Shown in pieces: positions 21,336-32,991 of a DNA stretch of 64,000 nucleotides. The position numbers and the translations under genes are program-made. Below the pieces are notes generated by a model. That model was given only the letters and a program-made list of their open reading frames with translations, ran no database searches and had not been told where the DNA came from. Position 1 is the stretch's first letter, and each line of letters starts with the position of its first letter. The stretch comes from Molanna angustata. Lineage: Eukaryota; Arthropoda; Insecta; Trichoptera; Molannidae. The DNA lies in the NCBI GenBank assembly GCA_963576475.1, contig OY754990.1, positions 13,075,061-13,139,060 of the forward strand, given 5' to 3'.

Positions 21336-23109
21336 TTGTAAATAATGGAAATATATCATTTCATTTCATATGGACAAGATTGTCGACATTCATTGCTCAG
21401 GTGTGCCAGATTACTGAACACGTGGTACCGTGTTCATTTCCCAGCGATGACACAGTTCTTCATTGTGATTTTAGTCTGGATTTGTGAGATTATTAATGTC
21501 TCCATAACATGGCAACTTGTTATTGGGTGCATGTCAAATTAATATTTGACATGGTATTGACAAATACCTCAAGAGTCTATAGAAGCTAAATAGTAAATTA
21601 TGAAAATGTTTTCCCCAGTACCCTCAGATACCCTTAACGGCCCCCACTCACACATACACACAAGCACACGCCATATTATACTAATATTCGAAATACCTTT
21701 TATACTACTAAATTTATATTGGATTTTATTTTTTATTTTGTAAACTACTCATTGCTGGAGATAAGTCACCCGCACATTAATGTTGAAATTTAATGAATCA
21801 TCGCACGGTCGTAAATCCAGTGCCGATGTGGCTATATTCTCATTATTTTGTATTCATGCAGTTACATATATATATTTTTTCTCTTATGTTATTTTATATT
21901 TTCATATTTACATGTTTTCTATGAATGCGTGTACGTGTTCTATGTGAAGTACTTATATATAATAGTCTGTAATTGGCTCAATTTATATGTAATTGTTTTA
22001 TATAAAAAAATTGTACAGCTGTTGACTATTTATAAAAAAATACATCTTGGAAATAAAAATAACAGTTTATTTATGCAACATCATTCTGTTGCATGAGTTT
22101 TTGACAGTTTGATTTTTTTTAATACTATTCTTGTAAAAATAGTTTTAATAAAACTGTTCAATTTTTTATTGTATGTAGCTCAGAGACTACAAGAATCAAA
22201 CTACTAACTACAAGACTATTCAAAAGAGTAGATTTTAAGTAGATTTTACTTCAATCGAAACAGAATATGAATATCTGCTGGCTGAGTTATTTAGTATTTT
22301 AATTACTAATATTGCAATTAAAAAAAATAATATAAATTTAAACCTTTCTTCACAGATTTGGTTATAAATATACAATATTTTTCGTGTTTCACACATTAGA
22401 TTAGAAGGTAATAATTTAGTGTGGGCATTAAATTAACACGTGGGCTGCTTTTATCGCAAATTCGGATTTTTCACTTGGTTGGAATCGGCGAAAACCTTCC
22501 TCCTCTTCAACGAACTATGTCAAGACATTCGCCGATAACTATAACTGTAAGTTGTCCAAAAAGCTCAACAAATCAATAATGAAGGACCTGTTTTCGGATA
22601 TGTAAAGTCGATACACTTAACAAATCTTCTGATGGCGTCGAGCAGGTTAAATTGGGCGTGCGACAGGAAGAACTCGCGACAATCGGTGACTGGGGAGGCA
22701 GCGATGCAAAAAGATACATCGTCCCAGCATCTTTAAAAATCCATAAAGATCGTATCGAGAATAACGTGGGCGATACATTTGAATTAGACATAATATATAG
22801 GTATTTAGAACTTACCAACCTGTCGCCTGTGTTTATTCAAATAACCTACTTTAACGATTAAATGCTAGTGTCCATACAGGCACAGCGGATGAATCTGACG
22901 GATTTTGTATTTGTATAGGAATTCCTACAAATACGTCCACTGATCAGCATCGGACGGAGCGCGTACATAGGATCGTCGGAAGTATTGTAAGTTTAAGTCT
23001 TGTGTTTTCTATTAAATGTATGTTCTTTATATCTTTTGCGACTAAATTTAGGATATTTGGAGCCAAGCAAGATGCGTGAGTCGAACGCATCATCTTAGCC
23101 CGAAAGTTA
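21336..23109. other. Unassigned; possible old coding block at 22570-22860
   Basis: 22570-22860 is GC-richer and open for 69 codons on plus and 81 on minus; neither product is recognised. 21850-22140 is T-rich and could be a LINE UTR. Confidence 0.35.
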
Positions 23110-23650
23110 AGCGTGAAGAGTGCAGCATAAAATTTCAAATTTACCTCAACTTTCGTTCATACCACAGATTTGCATCTAAATCAGATATTTTAACAGCCTT
23201 CAACATTGAGACATTGGAACTTAGACGTACCGTTACAGACCAAATGACATTATACAAAATTCTAAATTACATAATTGACTCACCCGACACATTAAAATTA
23301 ATTCCTTTTCATGTCCCGATGCGAAGTGGCAGACGTTAACACCCTATTCTACACAGACCGAGCGCGTACCACTACATGTTTGATAGTAGCTAAATAAAAG
23401 GTTGCATTCGCCCACAACGATAGTTGAATAAATATGTTTTCTTCATTCCTTATAACCCATCCTATAATCATTCACATCCTTCCCATACTTATTATAATAT
23501 ATGAAATGCTTTTTTTTATTCTATTTTTTGTAACTGTCATTTTTCTATACTTTTTGTGATAAGTATGTAATTGGTGTCATTTCTGTAAATCGTTTGTGTA
23601 TTGTAATTGTTAACATGACTGTTTACGAATCCAAATAAATAAATAAATGT
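23110..23650 (+). mobile_element. CR1/Jockey-like LINE 3' end
   Basis: The frame through 23339 reads 'IKFQIYLNFRSYHRFAS', 'LRRTVTDQMTLYKILN' and 'IPFHVPMRSGR', homologous to the C-terminal domain at 8030-8260. The tail is 'ccaaataaataaataaatg' at about 23630-23648. The frame stops early relative to family C. Confidence 0.75.
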
Positions 23651-23652
23651 AT

Positions 23653-23795
23653 ACACGGCGATCTGCACAGATGGCTTGTCTTATATGTAGGAAACATAAC
23701 TCAGTCGGCAAAACCTGGAGATTATAGGTCTACAACTTTCATCATTCCTTCCGGTGTACCTCAAGGGTCACATCTTGGACCATTGAAACATACTA
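23653..23795 (+). pseudogene. CR1/Jockey-like RT fragment
   Basis: Decodes to 'TQSAKPGDYRSTTF' then 'IPSGVPQGSHLGPL', the RT motif just before the catalytic box. Short and cut on both sides; it directly follows the preceding LINE tail. Confidence 0.7.
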
Positions 23796-23897
23796 CCTAC
23801 CGTATTATTCTCCGTTGCAAAAGTAGGTTTTTAGCGAAAAATTCGAAATTGAAATCGAATTTTCAATAAAGAGTAAAGCCGCGGTTCTTCGCTACAT

Positions 23898-24378
23898 ACA
23901 TATATACATACATACATACCATCACGCCATATCCCTTACGGGGTAAGCAGAGAGAACCGAGCGCCATACTCCTCTATTTTTGCATACATTACTAGCTTCC
24001 TTTACATCCATACATCGTCTCATACATGCTCGTCGATTATTCAAGCTTCTAATATTTCCTTCATTCAAAATATCATTCACATGGTCATGCCATCCCTTTC
24101 TGGGGCGGCCCCTACTATTCACTCCATCTCTTACACCCATGTATATTTTTTTGGTCAGTCGTTCATCATTCATTCTTTCTATATGTCCAAACCACCTCAA
24201 AGCATTCACTTTCATTTTACATATAATATCCTTCTTTATCTTGCATTCTCTCCTTATGTCCTCATTTTTTATTCTATCATATATCGTTCTATTACATACT
24301 CTTCTTAGTGATCTCATTTCCACAGCATTTATTCTACTTTCATGCGTCTTTTGCCACGTCCATGTTTCACTGGCATAC
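23898..24378 (-). pseudogene. Family-A LINE, 3' part (downstream of the LTR insertion)
   Basis: Continues the frame of 32992-34209: it opens at 'ASETWTWQKTHESRINAVE' and contains 'IRRECKIKKDIICKMKVN', 'RWFGHIERMNDERL', 'RGRPRKGWHDHVND' and 'WRSVLSAYPVRDMA' before the stop. The 3' UTR is very short ('tggcgtgatggtatg') with an ATGT microsatellite. A 12-bp target duplication, 'tcttcgctacat', lies at 23886-23897 and 34210-34221. Confidence 0.9.
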
Positions 24379-25736
24379 TGAGAAGGTGTGTGATAATGGA
24401 ACAGATTTTGATATGCTTCAACACTTCCTTCCACCAACAGTCAGCGATAGAGGCAATGAGACTCATGAAAATTTTACTCTCAGGGTCATGTTTTTAATCG
24501 TGAACTTATATGAAGACAAAATAAATTCAAACAATTATATTAAATTAAATAAAAATATCAACTGAATATGAGAGATAATGATGTACTGCATTAGGAAGAC
24601 AGAGAGATAACGCACTTTGAGATATTTACATTTTTATTGTAGAAATAAATTATAATACATGACTCTAAAATATCAAACTTTGTTTGTATAGTACCAACTA
24701 TTTCCTATAAGAGGAAAATGAAAATTGAATATAAAAGTGAAACTTTTAAATATTTGTTATAAAAATAATGTTAAAGATTGAAACTAATATATAACATGAA
24801 TTTACATCAAAATCAAACCAAACAAAATTTCTTTCATATCATACTCAAAATCATGATTTCAATCTATATTAGGTTCAAACATAATGGATTCACATTCATA
24901 TATTCAGACAATAAAATCATAAAGGTATAACTCATCTTACAGCTATGGAGTAAACATTATAAAACAATATCGACTCGCAGCATGAATAAGGAGATCCCCT
25001 CGATGACCAATATCTTCAAATGAATCCGGTTGTAGAAGATGTATTTAGATTTTAAAATTCTCGTGACTATTTGTATCTTGATCCCTCCATGTTACAATAA
25101 AATCCAAGTGAAGAAATTTGTTTGTGTCCAAGTAAAAATCCAAATGAAGAAATTGTCTCCGACAATTTCCTATATGTGACTCCTTTGTCATCAGTTATAA
25201 AATTTTAGGTTAGGCAGAATTAAATGTCGTACATTTCATCGTCGTGTATATGCAAGCATGGTAATTGCAAAATAATATCCAAATAAAATATATTTCCAAT
25301 GGAAAACTAAATGGAATAACATTCGAATAATCCATTTGTAGAATTAAATAAAAATTATTTTCGTCAGAATGGGTGCGCAATATCAGGGTAGGATTGAACT
25401 TGGGATGACTGACATTTATATCAGCATCTAGATTATAGAAAAGAAAACAGGATTATTGGTTTGAAAAATGATCTCTCGCCAAACTATCTTGACATACGAA
25501 CACATAAAACAAACTTACCCCAAATTCAGAAATTCAAATCGACGTCGGCCGCCATTTTCCTACACTGGCCGTACCGCTTCGATAGGTGTATGCAAAAAGA
25601 AAGAATTTGACATAAGCTTTGCTAATCATAAAAAATATTGCCACCTGACAAAAATCAATTTAGTGTGTTCGCACAAAAAAACTATAAATTCCCAATTATT
25701 AATTTTTCCCTATACATAATTTTCTATAACATGACA
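24379..25736 (-). repeat. 3' LTR (element orientation)
   Basis: 1358 bp, same length as the other LTR; no mismatch found by eye. On the minus strand it begins TGTCATGTTATAG and ends CACACCTTCTCA, with the TG...CA ends of retroviral-type LTRs. The preceding bases on the minus strand (25760 to 25737) read 'atgtggggttgcgggta', a plausible polypurine tract. Confidence 0.9.
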
Positions 25737-28302
25737 TACCCGCAACCCCACATAAAAAAAATTTAATAGAAATTTTTTTTTAAAAAAAAACTGAAAATTG
25801 CAAATTATGAAACCAACCCAGAGATCATAAATCAAACCGAAGGATATGAAAAGAAAAAAGGAAATCATTTGCATCATAAATCATCATCCTGAAACAGTTA
25901 CACAATAGACATGGTAAAACAACGATATACTTATCTACCATTCAAAAAAATATAACCTGAAACATACAAAATCATGTTAACGGATTAAAAAAATATTGAC
26001 CTATAAAACGAATACTGTTTGAAATATAAAATATTATTCCTTCAGAACATAACCTTCTAATATGTATCCCCAATTCCTAAATACAAATATCTCAAAAAAT
26101 TTAACTTTAAAATATTTAAGTACAATTTGACATAACAGAGTTCCGCTTGTAAGAAAAGAAAACTCCTAACAAAAACAAAAAAAATGATCCCAATTAATGA
26201 AATAACATAACACCCAATTAAATGATAAAATAAAATTAAAACGACTCATTTAGAGTTACTTTATGATCTTTTATTACATCAATTTTTACAAGTATCACTT
26301 TATAACAAGTGAAACTTACACCCTAAATCCCAAAAATAATTGAAGGCTCACAAGAAGACTACAATTTTTAAATTTAAAACTTTTCCCCTAACAAATTTTT
26401 AATTATTAGTAGAAAATTTGACTAAAAATACTCTCATATATCGCTCATTTTCATTTTTTAGCTAAAACGACCGAAAAGGCTTTAGCATAAAGAATAATCT
26501 CTCAAGTCGCAAAGTACTTTCAAGCGAGATATAAAAAAAAAATGATCTCTTGGGAAATCAGATGTCCTCAAGCGAAATACAAAGATTTCTTGGCTCATCG
26601 GATACCCTCAAGCGAGATACAAAATGCAAAATCCAATTATAAGCCGGAAAAATGCAGGAGCTATCATATGGGATGGAAAGTCTTAATATAAATATTATAT
26701 AATTCCTAAAAAAAAAATATAACATTTAACACAAAAACTGGTTAAACATTATTTAATACTATTCCTAACATCAATTATAAAAAATTAAAAACCCCAAATC
26801 TTCAAAATAAATTTTAAAACATTTAATAAATTATGACAAAATGTCAATTATCACATCTATGAGATTCCATAGAATGAAATTCAGTTCAAGACCAAACAAC
26901 CACACCTTCATATCTTGTATATAAAAGAAAATAAATAAATAAATTATTAATTAGCAGTGACATCACATACAAGATCCCTTCTTAATTAAAACTATTTGAA
27001 CAAATAAATTCTGGAACCTACATATTTTATGTTTTCACACAGATTACTACAAATTAATATTAAAATTATCCATTTTTAAAAATTAATTTTAAACCCTTCT
27101 CATGTTTCCTGTGATTTGATGTCTATCACTCCATGATTAAAGAAATTTGTATTTCTTTTACCCACAAAACGATGTAACCCATCACAATAAAATCTCAAAT
27201 TCAATATTAAAATTTAATCTATCAGAATCAAATTCTTAAAACTGATTTATACAAAAAAAAAAAATATACAATACCACAGAAATTTAAACCAAATTCAAGA
27301 TTTGTTTCTACTATTTGATCTCCATTACCAGACTTTTAAATTGTTTTGTATTCAAGCGCTGTACAATGTTGTAATACTCCACAATAAAATTTCAAATTCA
27401 ATATTAAAATTTAATATATCAGAATCAAATTCTTAAAAACTGATTTATACAAAAAAAATATACAATACCACAGAAATTTAAAACAAATTCACAATTTGTT
27501 TCTGCTATTCAATCTCCATTACCAGATTCTTTAAATTGTTCTGTAACAAGATTATATTATATTATGGTCGCACAACCATAACACCATATAACTAACAATA
27601 ACGATGTAATGTGCGAATTTACATCATTATCTAAGAAACAAAGTAATTCTGACGACAGATATCCAATAATATTTACGAATAAAATTAATCATATATAAAT
27701 TGTGAAGTAATGTAACTAACTGATGACAGTAAAAAAAATCATAATAAAATGTAAAATATTCATTTGTAAATCCCCAGTCTACATTATAAAAAAAAATAAG
27801 ATTTGTACCTAAAATAATCTTGTATGTTATGTCGATACCAATATTAACACATCACATCAAAATAAACATTCAAAAATAAAAAAAAATAAAATGTTTAAAA
27901 CAAATCTATCTACAATAAATATTTCACCCCCACTCTGACAATCACCATTCATCATAATAAAAGATTCTAAAAATCTCTAAATAAAAAAAATTCTAAAAAT
28001 CTCTAAATAAAAAAAAACTATTTACTTTTAATTAAATCTTTAAATTTGAATAAAGTGAAACAATTATCACTAAATACTAGTTGGATGATATTGAAATGCA
28101 AAATATTATGCTTAAAATGGTTTGAATCTAAAATAAATAATCAACGTTAACTTTGTTTGTGTTCATTATGCATTTCTCTCATTATTATACTGAATGTAAA
28201 TAAAAAAAATTCCCTTATTAATATAAATAAATAAACAAGAATAAAAAATTAAATGAATCCATTATTAATGATTCATCAATACCTTACTCAAATAAAATAA
28301 CA
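25737..28302 (-). other. LTR-element internal region, non-coding part downstream of the ORF
   Basis: Very AT-rich, no long frame. A segment at 27183-27350 is repeated at 27380-27545 (about 197-bp step, around 90% alike by eye). Three 'tcaagcgaratac' copies lie at 26519-26625. A short tandem 'attctaaaaatctctaaata' is at about 27963-28010. These could be decayed coding sequence or structural RNA; I cannot tell. Confidence 0.6.
27183..27545. repeat. Tandem duplication inside the LTR element
   Basis: 'cacaataaaat', 'caaattcaatattaaaattt', 'tatcagaatcaaattctt' and 'tctccattaccaga' occur in the same order in two units starting at 27183 and 27380, differing by small indels and substitutions. Confidence 0.85.
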
Positions 28303-29586
28303 TTAGAAATTGAGACAGTCCATCCACCTCAAAGTGAAATTCTGAAAAAATAAATACTTAATTATATCATAACGAAAAACAACAAAACGATTAACAATTA
28401 ACATCCAATCGTTAACCCTGCATAACAATGTCTTTACTATGGAATTTAATACTCTATTCTTATCCAAATTAGAAAAAATATAAACCAGAAATGAACTTCT
28501 ATTTATTATTTTATTTTTTAAATAACTCAGAGACCCTTTATTGGAAAAACAATTCATATTCTTTGATAGAGGAAAATTATTTTCATAAAAATAATCCCCT
28601 ATATTATATTCTTCCTCAATTCCAGCCTTTTCACAATCATTAGTATCATTTAAATATGACTCGAATGCATTATTTTGAACTTTCATGAAAGCATCTTTAA
28701 AATAAGAAACATGATTCATATAAATGTTTGTGGACGTAACCGTAACTTCATTAAACGAGGAGCAAACAGGATTATATTTATTATGGTATTCCATTTTTAT
28801 TATGTATTCTTTTTTAGACAACGTAAAATATGGGATGTATCCCGTTGACATCTTAATTAAAGAATTCATCGCTGAGCGAATAGGGACAACATGGTTATAC
28901 TCATCTCGTTGATTATCATGAACCAATGTGGTAAGTGCCGTAATGGATTTTCTATGTTGAACTTCAACAACGTTGGCCTGAGGTGAATAAAGATACGAAC
29001 AATATAAATAAGGAGTGTCATTTTTCTTAATTAAGTCCACTGATTCATTCATTGTGTAATTAACTTCGCTATCAGAGATTGAATACGTCTGCTCAGTATT
29101 TACAGGATCGACTAAAGGATCATGGATATCTGAATTATTATTATCATTGAGCAAATTCGAATCACTAAATTCATTCATTTCCACCTCACGTACACACTGT
29201 GTAGTTTCGGACTCCGTATTTGACAAAATTATGGAAGTATTATCCGTTAGTTTCAAATTTTCATCATTCGTAATTATTGATAAGTCTATATCATCGTTAC
29301 CATTAGACAACTGAGGTGGGGAATCATCCACTAAAATTTCTTTATCCTTATTATCAACATCAATATCAACATATGGTATACCATAGAATTTTTTCAAGCT
29401 TCTAATTGAATCATCGTCAACCACTGATTTTTTCAATTCTTCTATCATTTGTCTAATTGCCCCATTACATGCTTCTGCCTGTAATCTCAAATCCCTCCAT
29501 GTGTTTGCTGATGGTAAACCACGCATTTTTAATTGTATTTTTAATTCCTCGATTGATTTAAAAGCATATTTTGGAATTAGATCCAT
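28303..29586 (-). CDS. Unknown protein of the LTR element (about 427 aa)
   Basis: The open frame runs from 29640 (445 codons). I prefer the Met at 29586 because the 18 codons before it are extremely T/A-rich and look non-coding; if real they would form a hydrophobic leader. From Met 29586, residues about 9-35 ('FKSIEELKIQLKMRGLPSAN') resemble a SAP-type helix-turn-helix ('LK..LK.RGL'), a DNA-binding fold; this is a motif impression only. Residues about 60-190 are Asp/Asn/Ser-rich and probably disordered. The C-terminal half is Tyr/Phe/Asn-rich with no membrane span I would trust. There is no CCHC knuckle, DTG, YxDD or integrase residue pattern. It could be a divergent Gag, an accessory protein or a captured host gene. 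Its survival intact in an otherwise stop-filled interior suggests it is, or recently was, selected. Confidence 0.6.
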   Translation of the reverse strand: MDLIPKYAFKSIEELKIQLKMRGLPSANTWRDLRLQAEACNGAIRQMIEELKKSVVDDDSIRSLKKFYGIPYVDIDVDNKDKEILVDDSPPQLSNGNDDIDLSIITNDENLKLTDNTSIILSNTESETTQCVREVEMNEFSDSNLLNDNNNSDIHDPLVDPVNTEQTYSISDSEVNYTMNESVDLIKKNDTPYLYCSYLYSPQANVVEVQHRKSITALTTLVHDNQRDEYNHVVPIRSAMNSLIKMSTGYIPYFTLSKKEYIIKMEYHNKYNPVCSSFNEVTVTSTNIYMNHVSYFKDAFMKVQNNAFESYLNDTNDCEKAGIEEEYNIGDYFYENNFPLSKNMNCFSNKGSLSYLKNKIINRSSFLVYIFSNLDKNRVLNSIVKTLLCRVNDWMLIVNRFVVFRYDIIKYLFFQNFTLRWMDCLNF

Positions 29587-29640
29587 AATTATTCGTTTTA
29601 AAAATAAAAAAAATTGAACTAGATTAAAACTGATAATCAA

Positions 29641-31610
29641 ACAATAAAATACTTCACAAATAATAAAAAAAAATGTTGAACTTTTGACACTTCGGTTCTT
29701 ATAAAAAAAAACTGATTTCGGAATAATAATTTATGGTTTACATAAATGGACTACTCGAAAATAATATAAATGAATATAAAAATCAACGATTACCCAACTA
29801 TTGTTCAATATTCTTTAGATATAATGAGATCTTAAAGATGTAACCAAAACTTTATTTTGAATTTGACAAGATGATTTCTGCATCAAACAAGTATATGAAA
29901 ATTACGATTAACTTTATAGTATGTTGTATTAAACGTTCAAAAACCATAAATAACATAAGACTGACCTTAAAACGATTCTGAATAACAATAATTTGATAAT
30001 ATTCATCCTATAATCAACTATATTTAACGTTTAATATCATAGAAAAGAGATGTTTAATATTAACGCATTATACAATGTCAGAATGACAAATCGTATTTAT
30101 GTCGGTAAGTAGATTTCTATAATATATAACAATTAATTGCTCGTGATATTCGAAATACAGAAAATATTGAATAGATAACTGAATCACATAAAAGTATGAC
30201 CGTTTATTCACAGGTGGCGTTAATTCGTTTCTATAAAATTCATTGAACAAATAATTATTGATTCCCTTTAAAATAACAAATAATGACCTCTTTTTAAAAA
30301 TAAAACACTATATTTAATGATAAACAAAATCACACCTCAATATGGGATATTAATCTTCCTAAAAATAACTGGAAAAATGCATAATAAACTCAAAAAATAT
30401 ATAAAAAAAAACTGTAGTAGTGAAAAATTCAATATAATAAATAATACCTTTTTACCTCCACTTATTTGTATTAAATGTGAGATTTTCCCTTTAAAATCAT
30501 CTGAATATTATGGTATTAATGTAAAAGCTTCCAGAAGCGAATCTCGAATAAAACAAAATCCAAAATCTGAAAATTGTAAAAAGAATTAATCACACCTGTT
30601 AAACAACGATGAAAAATTTTCACACTTCCCCCTTTAACAAATAAATCCCCCTAGAATACTAATTGAAAATTATTTAACAATTCCTTTCCACACTATAATG
30701 AAATTAAAAAAAATAAATCTTGATAAAACACCAAAACTAAATTGTTCATATTTAAGAAGAAAAGAAAACATTAAAATGATTATGTTGAAATATTCTCTCT
30801 AAAAAAAATCACTAAGTTATTCTTCCAATTAATAATCAACTCTTTAAACAAGAACTTTCTTTTCAAAAAAAATAATCAAAATTGAATTTGTAAATATGAC
30901 TGTTCACTTCCAAAGTTAGAAAAGATCTGTCTCCCCACAGAATGCAATTACAATAATACAATAATTATAATTTCCCTCAAAAAAAAAATACACTCAACAA
31001 TAATTCTTGTCACTAGGTAATTAATAATTTTTTACTGAAACAATACATTCTGTACAACATTCTGCATATATAAAAAAATTCAAATTATGTAGGTAATGAA
31101 ATTTCTTTTGACATTGAAAATTTGTCAAATATAAAAAAAAATCTTCAAATAAATGCTTCTGTATGCTGGAATAAAAAGAGACATAATAAAATTCAGATTC
31201 TTTCAACGATCAGTTATAAAATGATAGAAAAAACACAAAACAATCACTTAACTTTTGACGATGTGAGATATGCTCAAAGCCAAATTGTATTGATGTTGTA
31301 CATAACTGAGCATCAGATCTTTCCTGGTCATCCTCCAAGCCATGTTGATCATCTTAGTGTCCTTGTCAGTTTTAAGGAAGGTTAAAAGGTGGGATTTATA
31401 TGGAATATAGGAGTTCCTACCTAACGTAAACTTTCTATAGATTCTACCTATTAATCTCTCCCCTCCAAACACAGTACAACAAAATAAAGGTATAAAATTT
31501 AAAATCTGGGCGCCAGTCCTCACATAAATTCACGATCCATGAACGCCTAATAGTCCACGCCAAAGAATTTTTAAAAATTAAGCTCCTCGATGTGACTTTA
31601 ATGAGAAGGG
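29641..31610 (-). other. LTR-element leader, between primer site and ORF
   Basis: About 2 kb of AT-rich sequence, unusually long for a leader. A 91-codon frame at 31248-31523 begins about 90 bases after the primer site; its product is not recognised. No other support for coding. Confidence 0.55.
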
Positions 31611-31628
31611 GCCCCACGTTGGGCGCCA
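31611..31628 (-). promoter_or_regulatory. Primer binding site for tRNA-Lys(CUU)
   Basis: One base inside the LTR edge, the minus strand reads TGGCGCCCAACGTGGGGC, exactly complementary to the 3' end (ending ...GUUGGGCGCCA) of the animal tRNA-Lys with anticodon CUU as I recall it. The same primer is used by several insect Ty3/gypsy-type elements. It fixes the element's orientation. Confidence 0.9.
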
Positions 31629-31629
31629 A

Positions 31630-32987
31630 TGAGAAGGTGTGTGATAATGGAACAGATTTTGATATGCTTCAACACTTCCTTCCACCAACAGTCAGCGATA
31701 GAGGCAATGAGACTCATGAAAATTTTACTCTCAGGGTCATGTTTTTAATCGTGAACTTATATGAAGACAAAATAAATTCAAACAATTATATTAAATTAAA
31801 TAAAAATATCAACTGAATATGAGAGATAATGATGTACTGCATTAGGAAGACAGAGAGATAACGCACTTTGAGATATTTACATTTTTATTGTAGAAATAAA
31901 TTATAATACATGACTCTAAAATATCAAACTTTGTTTGTATAGTACCAACTATTTCCTATAAGAGGAAAATGAAAATTGAATATAAAAGTGAAACTTTTAA
32001 ATATTTGTTATAAAAATAATGTTAAAGATTGAAACTAATATATAACATGAATTTACATCAAAATCAAACCAAACAAAATTTCTTTCATATCATACTCAAA
32101 ATCATGATTTCAATCTATATTAGGTTCAAACATAATGGATTCACATTCATATATTCAGACAATAAAATCATAAAGGTATAACTCATCTTACAGCTATGGA
32201 GTAAACATTATAAAACAATATCGACTCGCAGCATGAATAAGGAGATCCCCTCGATGACCAATATCTTCAAATGAATCCGGTTGTAGAAGATGTATTTAGA
32301 TTTTAAAATTCTCGTGACTATTTGTATCTTGATCCCTCCATGTTACAATAAAATCCAAGTGAAGAAATTTGTTTGTGTCCAAGTAAAAATCCAAATGAAG
32401 AAATTGTCTCCGACAATTTCCTATATGTGACTCCTTTGTCATCAGTTATAAAATTTTAGGTTAGGCAGAATTAAATGTCGTACATTTCATCGTCGTGTAT
32501 ATGCAAGCATGGTAATTGCAAAATAATATCCAAATAAAATATATTTCCAATGGAAAACTAAATGGAATAACATTCGAATAATCCATTTGTAGAATTAAAT
32601 AAAAATTATTTTCGTCAGAATGGGTGCGCAATATCAGGGTAGGATTGAACTTGGGATGACTGACATTTATATCAGCATCTAGATTATAGAAAAGAAAACA
32701 GGATTATTGGTTTGAAAAATGATCTCTCGCCAAACTATCTTGACATACGAACACATAAAACAAACTTACCCCAAATTCAGAAATTCAAATCGACGTCGGC
32801 CGCCATTTTCCTACACTGGCCGTACCGCTTCGATAGGTGTATGCAAAAAGAAAGAATTTGACATAAGCTTTGCTAATCATAAAAAATATTGCCACCTGAC
32901 AAAAATCAATTTAGTGTGTTCGCACAAAAAAACTATAAATTCCCAATTATTAATTTTTCCCTATACATAATTTTCTATAACATGACA
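31630..32987 (-). repeat. 5' LTR (element orientation)
   Basis: 1358 bp; the offset from the other copy is a constant 7251 bases throughout, so there are no indels. It adjoins the primer site and should carry the promoter and polyadenylation signal. Frames of 74 and 83 codons inside it recur in both LTRs and are not taken as genes. Confidence 0.9.
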
Positions 32988-32991
32988 ATAC

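Larger units (their letters stand above)
24379..32987 (-). mobile_element. Complete 8.6-kb LTR retrotransposon lacking recognisable pol
   Basis: Two 1358-bp LTRs bound a 5.9-kb internal region. Flanks are ATAC at 24375-24378 and 32988-32991, a 4-bp target duplication; 4-6 bp is usual for Ty3/gypsy- and BEL-type integrases. The primer site adjoins the higher-coordinate LTR, so transcription runs on the minus strand. No aspartic protease, RT, RNase H or integrase motif is visible on either strand; one 427-445-codon frame of unknown function lies in the middle. It fits a non-autonomous (LARD-like) element mobilised in trans, but the long unknown ORF is unusual for that class. It sits inside a family-A LINE frame, between 'LMY' and 'ASETW'. 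Confidence 0.9.

Noticed and set aside
25468..25719. 83-codon frame in the LTRs
   Set aside because: Present twice only because the LTRs are duplicated; no protein signal.
24379..32987. Endogenous retrovirus with env or pol
   Set aside because: No RT, integrase, protease or envelope motif was seen; the only long ORF has none of their hallmarks.
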